A stretch of 21,179 nt of DNA, taken from positions 1-21,179 of the forward strand of contig JAITIJ010000025.1 of the NCBI GenBank assembly GCA_031279495.1, written 5' to 3'. The DNA is from Holosporales bacterium (GTDB lineage Bacteria; Pseudomonadota; Alphaproteobacteria; UBA3830; JAIRMZ01). Numbering within the stretch: position 1 is the stretch's first letter; every line of letters begins with the position of its first letter. Both the position numbers and the translations under genes were made by a program. Positions 1 through 7,470 of this stretch are shown here, piece by piece. The notes beneath the pieces were generated by a model. The model was not told where the DNA came from. It saw only the letters and a list, made by a program, of their open reading frames with translations, and did not search any database.

Positions 1-392
1 CTTTGGTATAGAAAAAAACACTTGTAACGATCAATTCGTCCCAATGATGTTTTCAAAACATATCGTCCACCTGCCAAAGAAAATAAAAACTCCGGCACAC
101 CGATTCCAAGCTGGCGCATCACAACAATTGCTTGAGGGTGACTTGAGACAACACGCCTAAAAGTTCTGAAATTTTTCCAAGATCCCCATAAGTAGCTGAG
201 AGATAATTTTTGGCTACCCGAAAGTTCAAAAAAAGTGCATGGCAGACCATGATTTCCGCGACTGAAAACAATAACGTTTCCAACACCCAGCTTCTTTGAG
301 AGTTCTTTTATAAGACAACTCTCGTTGATACCGGGACCATCGGGAGTACTGAGATTATAGTCTGCAAAAAAGATAACCGTCTCAAGTTTCAT
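1..392 (-). CDS. Glycosyltransferase, N-terminal part (partial, runs off left edge)
   Basis: An open frame without stops starts at an ATG at 390-392 and continues through the left edge, giving about 130 residues. The N-terminus reads VIFFADYNLSTPDGPGINES, a hydrophobic strand followed by a Gly/Pro-rich loop. This is the usual opening of GT4-type (GT-B fold) glycosyltransferases, where the loop lies near the acceptor and donor cleft. The C-terminal donor-binding domain is outside the window, so the sugar specificity cannot be read. The ATG lies 11 bp inside the end of the upstream 2-epimerase gene, and an AAGG ribosome-binding sequence precedes it at normal spacing, so the two are probably translationally coupled. 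With the epimerase it probably contributes to surface polysaccharide assembly. The glycosyltransferase call rests only on the N-terminal pattern and the neighbour. Confidence 0.6.
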   Translation of the reverse strand, partial: MKLETVIFFADYNLSTPDGPGINESCLIKELSKKLGVGNVIVFSRGNHGLPCTFFELSGSQKLSLSYLWGSWKNFRTFRRVVSSHPQAIVVMRQLGIGVPEFLFSLAGGRYVLKTSLGRIDRYKCFFLYQ

Positions 393-1428
393 AAAAATGC
401 CTTAGATGTTCATGGATTTTTTCACATGCGTGCCCGTCTCCATAATCGCAGAGTTCAGAAGAATACGGAGCTCGTTTATCGACATTTTCCCAAAGAACAT
501 TCCATCCACTTTGGATGGTTTCCTCCCAAGTAGTTTCATAATACAACGTTACACAAGGAACGCGAGCAAAACAGGCTTCTTTTTGCAACCCGCCAGAATC
601 GGTAAAGATAGTACGGGCGTTGCTTGTAAGATGCACCATATCCTTATATCCCTGGGGAGGAGACACCATAAAGTTGTCTGGCAGCTGTACTGCCAAGGCT
701 TTTGTACGAGGATGCACTAAGAACAGAACGGGGGCTCCACCAGAATGGTTAGAAACAAAATTAATAAGCTTTTTAAAAAGATCTTTATTTGTTGTGTTTA
801 CCTCTCGATGAATGGTTAGAAGGTGATACCCTTTGGAAGAAAGACCAAGCTGCTTCAATACTGCAGGAACCTCGTTGATTTGTCCCTGAAAGATCTTAAA
901 AAGATCGAACATCACATCGCCAACTAAGAAAGACCTTTGCGCTAGGTTTTCTTTGCGTGCATTCTCTAGGGCTAATGGCGTTGGGCAGAATAACAGATCA
1001 CTGAGGACATCCGTGACGCGTCGATTTATTTCTTCCGGAATCGTGCGGTCAATACAACGTAGGCCAGCCTCTACATGGAAAAGAGGTAGCTTATTCTTTG
1101 TTGCTACAAGGGCACTAGCAAGCGTGGAGTTCGTGTCTCCATACACAAGAACCCCCGCGGGATTCTCAATGTGCACAACTTTTTCGAGTGACTGCATCAT
1201 TTGCGCAGTCATTTCTGTGTGAGCACAAGAATGAACACCGAGATTGTATTTTGGGGTCGGAATCTTCAATTCTTCAAAAAAAATATCCGACATATTTTTA
1301 TCGAAATGCTGTCCTGTATGAACGAGGATTTCCTCAAAAAATGGATTGTCCAAAAACACTTTGCTCATAGGAGCTGCTTTTATAAACTGTGGTCTTGCCC
1401 CAACAATTGTAAGGATTTTTGTCCTCAT
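382..1428 (-). CDS. wecB: Non-hydrolysing UDP-N-acetylglucosamine-type 2-epimerase (WecB/WbpI family)
   Basis: This cytosolic enzyme of 348 residues epimerises C2 of a UDP-HexNAc, making a ManNAc-type donor for surface polysaccharide. Family hallmarks are all present: GARPQFIKAAP at 10-20, HTGQHFD at 37-43, GDTNSTLA at 97-104, HVEAGLR at 118-124, PEEINRRVTD at 131-140, TIHRE at 205-209 and TDSGGLQKEA at 276-285. The segment TLYYETTWEETIQSGWN at 294-310 resembles the WbpI/WlbD branch (UDP-GlcNAc3NAcA 2-epimerase) more than E. coli WecB, so the exact substrate is open. The ATG overlaps the recJ stop codon as ATGA and has a GAGG-containing ribosome-binding site. The 3' end overlaps the glycosyltransferase start by 11 bp. 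The gene is therefore a late cistron of the valS-yqaA-recJ operon, a mix of housekeeping and envelope genes. Confidence 0.9.
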   Translation of the reverse strand: MRTKILTIVGARPQFIKAAPMSKVFLDNPFFEEILVHTGQHFDKNMSDIFFEELKIPTPKYNLGVHSCAHTEMTAQMMQSLEKVVHIENPAGVLVYGDTNSTLASALVATKNKLPLFHVEAGLRCIDRTIPEEINRRVTDVLSDLLFCPTPLALENARKENLAQRSFLVGDVMFDLFKIFQGQINEVPAVLKQLGLSSKGYHLLTIHREVNTTNKDLFKKLINFVSNHSGGAPVLFLVHPRTKALAVQLPDNFMVSPPQGYKDMVHLTSNARTIFTDSGGLQKEACFARVPCVTLYYETTWEETIQSGWNVLWENVDKRAPYSSELCDYGDGHACEKIHEHLRHFYET

Positions 1429-3197
1429 CCTCTACCTACATCCTCTATATGCACTTGTACTGCGGTTTTCCTGCCCCATGTGTTGATTTCGATAGTGCCG
1501 ACGATATCGTACAAGCCGTTATGTGCCAGCAAAACATCTCCAAGCGGCGTTCCCATCGAGCGAAAGGCAACACCCGGCACGCGCTTTCTATCGTTCTGGG
1601 TTAATGTACACGAAATATGATTTTTGCCAACAACTCTTGCGTGTTCCACGTAAACGTTAGAGAACAGAAATCGTGGTTGTGGGTTGCCGGTTCCAAAAGG
1701 CGCAAGCCGGCCTAGGTGCGCCACCAATTCAGAGGTGGCACCAGACAAACTGAGTGTACTTTCGATAAGTATGGGAGGAGGATCGTGCACAACACCTTGT
1801 GTTTCATTAATCAGAAACGCCTCGAAATCCGCAAGATGCGAACGCAATATAGAGAACCCGGCTGCTAAAGGATGTCCACCTCCTTCTTCCAAGAAGCCAA
1901 GCGCTTTAGAGCGATGAACAAGAGCCCTAAGATCTACTCCTGGCACGGATCGTCCAGATCCCCTGCCAAATCCCGTTTCATCAAAACTAATGATGCAACA
2001 CGGTTTTTCAAACTGCTCTCTTATACGTCCTGCAATAATGCCGAGAACACCCGTTGACCATCCGTCTCCATGAACAACCAAGATTGGACGATCTTTCTGC
2101 GCTTCCGCAAGAGCTATTGCTTCTGCAGAGACGTTTTCCTCTAAAGAGCGACGTTCTTGGTTCAGACGCTCTAGTTCTGAAACCCAGAATACCGCCTCTT
2201 TCTCTGTTTGAGCTGTTAAAAGATGAATGCTTGGTGCAGCATCTTCTAGACGTCCAGGCGCGTTAAGGCGTGGGCCGAACACAAAAGCCAGGTGATATGT
2301 CGTAATGGGACGTCTGATACCGGAAAGACGAATCACCTCTCGCAAACCGACAGTCTTTTGTTTTTCCAAGACCTTCAATCCTTGCGCAACATAGGTGCGA
2401 TTAAGACCTATTAGTGGCATCACATCACATACTGTACCGAGTGCAACAAGATCGAGGAAAAGAAGTAGATCTGGCTCCTGATAATTGGGGATTGCTGTAC
2501 GTAATGCCCGATTCAATCCAACCAAGAACAGAAACACAAGACCTGCTGCACAAATTCTTTGCAAAGAATCTGGATTTCCTGGCAAATAAGGATCCACCAA
2601 TGCACATGCTGAAGGCAACGTTTCTTCTGGTATATGATGATCGAGGACAACAACATCAATGTTGTGATCTTTCATAAATTGCAAGGTATTATGTGCTGTT
2701 ACGCCGCAATCAACCATCAACACAACGCGCGGTGGCGCCTTTTGAGAAAGCATCTCCTCCAATGCCGTTTGCGTCGCACCATAACCATGTGCCCGTATAG
2801 GGATGTAGAATGGGACACGTCGCCCAAGAGTCGAAAAAAAACGTAAAAGTAAAGCTGTCGATGTGATGCCATCAACATCGTAATCTCCCCAGACGAGGAT
2901 AGACTCCTGCGTCGTAATGGCCTCTACAACGCGCGCAACAGCCTGATCCATGCCCATTAAGACCGAGGGATCCGGCAGAGACGCTTTCAGTGTAGGATGC
3001 AGAAATGCATGCGCCTCTTCGGCAGAGGATATGCGAAAGGTCAAAAGGCGCGCAAGAATTTCTGGTACATCAACACAACGCAAGATAGCATTGATAAAGC
3101 CTTCGTCTGGCTCTGGAAGCTCCCAGAATTTTCCTGTTAAGGAAGGTCCTTTACGTATTGCACGATGTTCTGGTGGGTCAGATGTATTTGAGGACAA
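1425..3197 (-). CDS. recJ: Single-stranded-DNA-specific 5'-3' exonuclease RecJ
   Basis: This DHH-superfamily nuclease degrades single-stranded DNA 5' to 3' in RecFOR recombination, mismatch repair and base-excision repair. It needs Mn2+ or Mg2+. The 590 residues show the full motif set: GDYDVDG at 104-110, the metal Asp in MVDCG at 161-165, LDHH at 185-188, GTVCDVMPL at 254-262, RLNAPGR at 310-316, GRGSGRS at 411-417 and GGHPLAAG at 440-447, followed by a C-terminal OB-like region. Length is normal for the family. The start is a TTG at 3195-3197. It is chosen because a perfect AGGAGG ribosome-binding site (plus-strand CCTCCT, 3203-3208) lies five bases upstream. That site is inside the end of the upstream membrane-protein gene, which overlaps recJ by 20 bp. 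Downstream, recJ overlaps the epimerase start by 4 bp. Confidence 0.96.
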   Translation of the reverse strand: MSSNTSDPPEHRAIRKGPSLTGKFWELPEPDEGFINAILRCVDVPEILARLLTFRISSAEEAHAFLHPTLKASLPDPSVLMGMDQAVARVVEAITTQESILVWGDYDVDGITSTALLLRFFSTLGRRVPFYIPIRAHGYGATQTALEEMLSQKAPPRVVLMVDCGVTAHNTLQFMKDHNIDVVVLDHHIPEETLPSACALVDPYLPGNPDSLQRICAAGLVFLFLVGLNRALRTAIPNYQEPDLLLFLDLVALGTVCDVMPLIGLNRTYVAQGLKVLEKQKTVGLREVIRLSGIRRPITTYHLAFVFGPRLNAPGRLEDAAPSIHLLTAQTEKEAVFWVSELERLNQERRSLEENVSAEAIALAEAQKDRPILVVHGDGWSTGVLGIIAGRIREQFEKPCCIISFDETGFGRGSGRSVPGVDLRALVHRSKALGFLEEGGGHPLAAGFSILRSHLADFEAFLINETQGVVHDPPPILIESTLSLSGATSELVAHLGRLAPFGTGNPQPRFLFSNVYVEHARVVGKNHISCTLTQNDRKRVPGVAFRSMGTPLGDVLLAHNGLYDIVGTIEINTWGRKTAVQVHIEDVGRG

Positions 3198-3756
3198 CGA
3201 ATCCTCCTATCAACATCAGTAGCACGGCAATAAACAAAGGACCCAAGTACTTCTCGATAAAAAGGCGCACAGGATCGCCAAAATGCCAACACAGAATGCT
3301 TACGGTCATAAAACGCATACCGCGAGCAAGAACGGAGGCGACCATAAAAGTCGCAAAATCTACACGCGCTACACCCGAAGCAATTGTGACGATTTTATAA
3401 GGAATAGGAGTAAGTCCCTTTAAAGTAATTGCCCAAAAAGCCCACTCTTGAAACGGTCGTATCATCGCGTGGAAGGATTCTACATAGCCATAAGCTGTCA
3501 AAATCTGCAGCCCAATTGCTTCAAACAGAGCATATCCGATGTAATAGCCTAGAACGCCGCCTATTACAGAAGAAAGAGTGCACAACACCCCGTATATCCA
3601 TGCGCGGGAACGGCATGAAAGAGCCATAGGAATCAGCAAAGGATCGGGCGGAATCGGGAAAAACGAGCTTTCAGCAAAAGAAACGGCGCATAAAATCCAT
3701 AACGCATTAGGTCGCTGCGCCTGGCGCATGACCCAGTCGTAAAGTCTTCGAATCAT
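3178..3756 (-). CDS. YqaA-type DedA/VTT-domain inner-membrane protein
   Basis: A 192-residue polytopic membrane protein of the DedA/SNARE-associated (VTT) superfamily, YqaA branch. Members are linked to lipid handling and membrane homeostasis; a precise activity for this branch is not established. It shows the signature FAESSFFPIPPD at 28-39, which includes a conserved Glu and prolines in a re-entrant loop, and KGLTPIPYKIVTIASG at about 113-128. About four to five hydrophobic segments are visible, the last at the C-terminus (about 170-190). It lies 23 bp downstream of valS and overlaps recJ by 20 bp, so it is a middle cistron of the operon. The family assignment is secure but the substrate is unknown. 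Confidence 0.88.
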   Translation of the reverse strand: MIRRLYDWVMRQAQRPNALWILCAVSFAESSFFPIPPDPLLIPMALSCRSRAWIYGVLCTLSSVIGGVLGYYIGYALFEAIGLQILTAYGYVESFHAMIRPFQEWAFWAITLKGLTPIPYKIVTIASGVARVDFATFMVASVLARGMRFMTVSILCWHFGDPVRLFIEKYLGPLFIAVLLMLIGGFVVLKYI

Positions 3757-3779
3757 GTTAACTCACTCTCGGCTTCCTT

Positions 3780-6422
3780 TTACAGAACCTGCAGAAGAGG
3801 CGCAAGTAATTTCCGGCGAGTGGAGATTTCTTCGAGGCGTATCCTCGTTTTGTCGATAACATATGGTGGTGCATTCAACTGAAAATCTTGATCGTTCAAG
3901 CGCTCTTCTAGTTTACATTTTTCTTCAGCTAAAACTGTCTCTTCGTCGTTTAAACGCTTGCGCTCTGCTTCGATATCGATAACGTTTCCAACAAAAAGCG
4001 AAATTGTTCCTCCCTCTATTATAACAGGAATAGTACAAACATCGCTGTCTATAACGTCATCAACTGGACATATCCGCGCCAATCGAGCACACAGTACTTT
4101 GTGGGTATCCCAAAAAGTCGCTAAATGTGCATTCTGAGAGGAAAACTTCGCCTTAAGCTCAGCACCTGCAGGAATACGGATGGCAGCGCGCACAGAACGA
4201 ATTTCTTTGATTGTACCACAAATCCAGTCGATCTCTGCTGCTGATTCACCAAACGTGTCTGGCGGGGCAATTGCAGGCCAAGTCTCCTGACACAACGCGC
4301 CAAGTTCGGAAAATCCTAATATAGATGCAAGCTCCTCGGTTACGAAAGGCGCAATGGGGTTCATCAAACGCAAAATCTGCTCAATCGCCCAAGAAGTTGT
4401 ATTGCGCAGTTCTTGAGCTACAGCCCTCTCTTCCAGAATAGGCTTGATAAGCTCTAAGTACCAGTCACAAAATGTTCCCCATACGTGTTGATACAAAGAC
4501 CGTACACACAGATCGAATCTATAAGCCTGTAAAGCTGTTTCCATTTCTTGAGTTAGGGTTTTGATGGTCCAAACGATCCAGCGTGCTAAAGGATGCGCTA
4601 CGCGATAAGGGTCGAAACTCTGCTGTCGCTGACAACCCTTAAGCTGAGAAAATCGAACAGCATTCCAAATTTTCGTCAGGAAGTTGCGATAATTCTCGAC
4701 TTGCGCTTTTCCCACACGCACATCACGACCAGGAACACATAACGCAACAAGCGTCAGACGTAAGGCATCTGCTCCGTAATGATCGATAAGATCCATAGGG
4801 TCAATAACGTTACCACGTGACTTAGACATCTTTTGCCCTTTTTCGTCACGGACAAGAGGGTGGATGAAGACATCTTTAAACGGAACCTCTTTGCAGAAAT
4901 GTAAGCCCATCATGACCATACGAGCCACCCAGAAGAAAATGATGTCAAATCCAGTAACAAGAACATTACTCGGATAGTGGTTTTCCAGTTCTTGGGTCTT
5001 CTCTGGCCAACCCAACGTCATAAATGGCCATAAGGCCGAAGAAAACCAGGTATCGAGCACATCCGGATCCGGTGTAAGTGGCACCTCTTTGCTATAAGTG
5101 TTTCGCGCTTGCTCGCGAGCCTCATCCAAAGAGAATGCCACAAATACACGTCCGTCAGGACCATACCAAGCAGGAATCTCATGCCCCCACCAGATTTGGC
5201 GCGAAATGCACCACGGACGAATGTGGCGCATCCAGTCGAAATAAGTATTGACCCAATTCTCTGGCACAAAGCGAAACGCACCCGTTTCAGCCGCCTTCAA
5301 TGCGGGAGCAGCAAGTTTTTCAGCATCAACAAACCACTGGTCAGTCAAATATGGCTCAAGGATGGTGCCAGAGCGATCCCCATGGGGTACGTGATGTTGA
5401 ATGGGCGTACTCCCCTCTAAAAGACCAAGCTCTGTCAGGGCGTTAACAATATGCGTACGCGCTTCGGAGCGATCAAGCCCCCGAAATCGTTCGGGAACAT
5501 TTTCATTAAGGCAGCCGCGTCTATCTAATATGCACAATAAGGGCAATTTGTGCCGACGCGCCACCTCAAAGTCGTTAAAATCATGTGCAGGTGTAATTTT
5601 TACAGCTCCACTGCCTTTCTCTGGATCAGCATAGTTATCTGCAACAATAGGAATAAGACGTTCTGTCAAAGGTACTCGAACCTTCTGCCCGATAAGGTGA
5701 GTATAGCGACTATCATTTGGATGCACTGCCACAGCTGCATCGCCAAAGAGCGTCTCTGGTCGTGTTGTCGCAACAGTAATAGACCCACCACCCTCTGCAA
5801 GAGGATAGTGAATAGACCACAAGTGTCCCCAAACCTCGCGCTCAACAATCTCTAGATCCGACAGAGCAGATTCCAATTGAGGATCCCAATTCACAAGGCG
5901 TCTGTCGCGATAAATAAGGCCTGCTTTATATAAGTCAATAAAAGACTGACGAACAGCGCGTTTCTCGCTATCATCCATTGTGAAACGCAGTCGGGACCAG
6001 TCGCAGGAAGCGCCAAGGGCCTTCATCTGCTCGACAATAGTTCCTCCTGATTGTTCCTTCCACTTCCAAACAGCTTGGATGAAGGCTTCTCGCCCGATTT
6101 CTGTGTGTGAGATGCCTTTTTTAGCAAGATCTTTTTCGACCAGCAGCTGCGTTACAATGCCCGCATGATCAAGACCAGGTTGCCATAGAACTTTTTTGCC
6201 TCGTGCGCGCGAATAACGCACAAGAATGTCTTGAATTGTGTAGCATAATGCATGCCCAATATGCAGTGATCCTGTAACATTAGGAGGAGGTAACATGATG
6301 GTATAAACCTCTCCACCAGAAACAGATTTCTTTTGTTTTTCTAGGTCGAAAGGTGCTTTTTCTACCAACAAAAGATGGATTTTTTTTTCAAAATGCTTGT
6401 GATCAAAGGTTTTCTCAATCAT
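3780..6422 (-). CDS. valS: Valyl-tRNA synthetase
   Basis: Class I aminoacyl-tRNA synthetase that charges tRNA-Val in the cytosol. The 880 residues show PPPNVTGSLHIGHA at 45-58 with the HIGH signature at 54-57, the CP1 editing domain beginning at TTRPETLFGD (219-228), which clears misactivated threonine, the conserved CISRQIWWGH at 405-414, DPDVLDTWFSSALWP at 452-466, and KMSKS at 531-535. An anticodon-binding helical domain follows. The last roughly 65 residues are a charged helical hairpin rich in Glu, Lys and Arg, the usual ValRS C-terminal coiled-coil arm. Length is typical. The ATG has only a weak purine-rich ribosome-binding site (AGAAG). As first gene of the operon it has a good promoter candidate about 60-90 bp upstream. 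Confidence 0.97.
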   Translation of the reverse strand: MIEKTFDHKHFEKKIHLLLVEKAPFDLEKQKKSVSGGEVYTIMLPPPNVTGSLHIGHALCYTIQDILVRYSRARGKKVLWQPGLDHAGIVTQLLVEKDLAKKGISHTEIGREAFIQAVWKWKEQSGGTIVEQMKALGASCDWSRLRFTMDDSEKRAVRQSFIDLYKAGLIYRDRRLVNWDPQLESALSDLEIVEREVWGHLWSIHYPLAEGGGSITVATTRPETLFGDAAVAVHPNDSRYTHLIGQKVRVPLTERLIPIVADNYADPEKGSGAVKITPAHDFNDFEVARRHKLPLLCILDRRGCLNENVPERFRGLDRSEARTHIVNALTELGLLEGSTPIQHHVPHGDRSGTILEPYLTDQWFVDAEKLAAPALKAAETGAFRFVPENWVNTYFDWMRHIRPWCISRQIWWGHEIPAWYGPDGRVFVAFSLDEAREQARNTYSKEVPLTPDPDVLDTWFSSALWPFMTLGWPEKTQELENHYPSNVLVTGFDIIFFWVARMVMMGLHFCKEVPFKDVFIHPLVRDEKGQKMSKSRGNVIDPMDLIDHYGADALRLTLVALCVPGRDVRVGKAQVENYRNFLTKIWNAVRFSQLKGCQRQQSFDPYRVAHPLARWIVWTIKTLTQEMETALQAYRFDLCVRSLYQHVWGTFCDWYLELIKPILEERAVAQELRNTTSWAIEQILRLMNPIAPFVTEELASILGFSELGALCQETWPAIAPPDTFGESAAEIDWICGTIKEIRSVRAAIRIPAGAELKAKFSSQNAHLATFWDTHKVLCARLARICPVDDVIDSDVCTIPVIIEGGTISLFVGNVIDIEAERKRLNDEETVLAEEKCKLEERLNDQDFQLNAPPYVIDKTRIRLEEISTRRKLLAPLLQVL

Positions 6423-6485
6423 ATGATTCTTCTTTCTGAGCTTTTCTCAGTCCGTTGTGAGCGATAGGCGTTTCCCTGCGCAGCC

Positions 6486-6514
6486 ATTTTAAAGAGAATG
6501 CGGAGCGCCGACAA
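6486..6514 (-). promoter_or_regulatory. Predicted sigma70-type promoter of the valS operon
   Basis: On the minus strand the sequence reads TTGTCG (plus coordinates 6509-6514), a 17-bp spacer and TAAAAT (6486-6491). This matches the -35 consensus at four of six bases and the -10 consensus at five of six, with ideal spacing. The transcript would start near 6479 and carry a leader of about 57 nt, including a short CTGAG/CTCAG hairpin before the valS ATG. No T-box or other riboswitch pattern is visible. Confidence 0.55.
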
Positions 6515-6533
6515 GGTGAAGGATATTTTTCCG

Positions 6534-6561
6534 TTGAAAATTTCTTATTTTTACTTATATG
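6534..6561 (+). promoter_or_regulatory. Predicted promoter of the outer-membrane protein gene
   Basis: TTGAAA at 6534-6539 is followed after 16 bp by TATATG (6556-6561), or after 18 bp by TATGAA (6558-6563), in a very AT-rich stretch. The start codon is at 6593 with AGGGAAG at 6581-6587, so the leader would be about 25 nt. The -10 element is ambiguous. Confidence 0.4.
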
Positions 6562-6566
6562 AAAAT

Positions 6567-6581
6567 TATCAATCATTGATA
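6567..6581. promoter_or_regulatory. 15-bp perfect palindrome at the predicted transcription start
   Basis: TATCAATCATTGATA is a perfect dyad (7 bp arms around one base). It sits between the predicted -10 element and the ribosome-binding site of the outer-membrane protein gene and just touches AGGGAAG. It could be an operator or a short 5' hairpin. Short AT-rich palindromes also arise by chance. Confidence 0.3.
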
Positions 6582-6592
6582 GGGAAGATAAA

Positions 6593-7345
6593 ATGCGCAG
6601 ATCCTTAAAAATCTATACAGCAATAGCATTCGGCAGCATGCTTCTGGCACAGATCGCGGAGGCAGTATCTCTGTCCAAGTCCAATATTTTTCCAAAAGAG
6701 GGATGGTACATTGGCAGCAGCGTTGGTGTCACTGGAGGCAGATGGACGAAGGACCATCCTAAAGAGAGGCAATTTTCTTCAGATAGTATGGGAATGGGCT
6801 TTTCCTTTATGAGTGGATATATCCGTCTTCTGAAGAGTGGTTTTGTCTTAGGGGGAGAAGCGCGTTGTGACTTTTTTGCGAATACAAAAGAAAGATGCGA
6901 CACTAGATTAGAACAATGTGCTCCAGCTTTTGCTATTATTGTTGGATATAGCAGTACAGAGATGCACGGAACAATGGGAATAACGCTCGGAGGGGCCTTT
7001 ATTCGATCAAAGATAGGGAGCGGTCCACATCACGGAAAAGGACCGCATATGGGGCCTCCACCAGGAAGACCACACAGAGGCCCACGCCCCGGTCCGCATA
7101 GGCCGCACATGAGACCGCCACATGGAGGACCTCAAGGACCACATGCGCACGAAGAGAGAGATATCAACCAGATGGCTCCAGAATTAGGCGTTTTCTACAC
7201 TACTAGAGTAGGAGAGAACATGTTCCTTAGAACGGATGTACGTTATGCCTTCGGGCTAAAAAAAGCGCTTGATTTCCATGGTCGTAACACCAAAATACAG
7301 ACAAGCCGTATGATGGCGGGTATCAGCATTGTCTATCATTTTTGA
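6593..7345 (+). CDS. Small outer-membrane beta-barrel protein with a His/Pro/Gly-rich loop
   Basis: A predicted exported protein of 250 residues. Residues 1-24 form a signal peptide: a basic start, a hydrophobic core, and likely cleavage after AEA. The mature part has alternating strand-like segments (GWYIGSSVGVTGGRW, SFMSGYIRLLKSGFVLGGEA, FLRTDVRYAFGLKKA) and ends MMAGISIVYHF. A C-terminal aromatic after an amphipathic strand is the usual signal for outer-membrane insertion. About 45 residues (143-187) form a low-complexity insertion with nine histidines and many prolines and glycines, probably an extended loop. Cys92, Cys102 and Cys109 lie in one presumed loop. The AGGGAAG ribosome-binding site supports the start. 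It resembles the Omp25/OmpA-like small porins of alphaproteobacteria, but I do not recognise a specific family. Its 3' end converges on the repeat-protein gene. Confidence 0.75.
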   Translation: MRRSLKIYTAIAFGSMLLAQIAEAVSLSKSNIFPKEGWYIGSSVGVTGGRWTKDHPKERQFSSDSMGMGFSFMSGYIRLLKSGFVLGGEARCDFFANTKERCDTRLEQCAPAFAIIVGYSSTEMHGTMGITLGGAFIRSKIGSGPHHGKGPHMGPPPGRPHRGPRPGPHRPHMRPPHGGPQGPHAHEERDINQMAPELGVFYTTRVGENMFLRTDVRYAFGLKKALDFHGRNTKIQTSRMMAGISIVYHF

Positions 7346-7405
7346 GAATTTTGCTGCGATCAAGGTTCATTGTTGGAATCATTAGAATGATGAAGCCGAA
7401 ATCTC

Positions 7406-7451
7406 CCTGAGGAAGAGGGGGAAGTATATAGTATCCTTCCTCTTCCTCAGG
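7406..7451. terminator. 13-bp perfect inverted repeat between convergent genes
   Basis: CCTGAGGAAGAGG (7406-7418) and its exact complement CCTCTTCCTCAGG (7439-7451) flank a 20-nt loop. It lies between the ends of the two convergent envelope genes, so a shared transcription end or an RNA-stabilising hairpin is the natural reading. Neither strand has a T-run directly after the stem, so it is not a textbook intrinsic terminator. Confidence 0.4.
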
Positions 7452-7470
7452 ATCTGCGGTCAATATGTAT

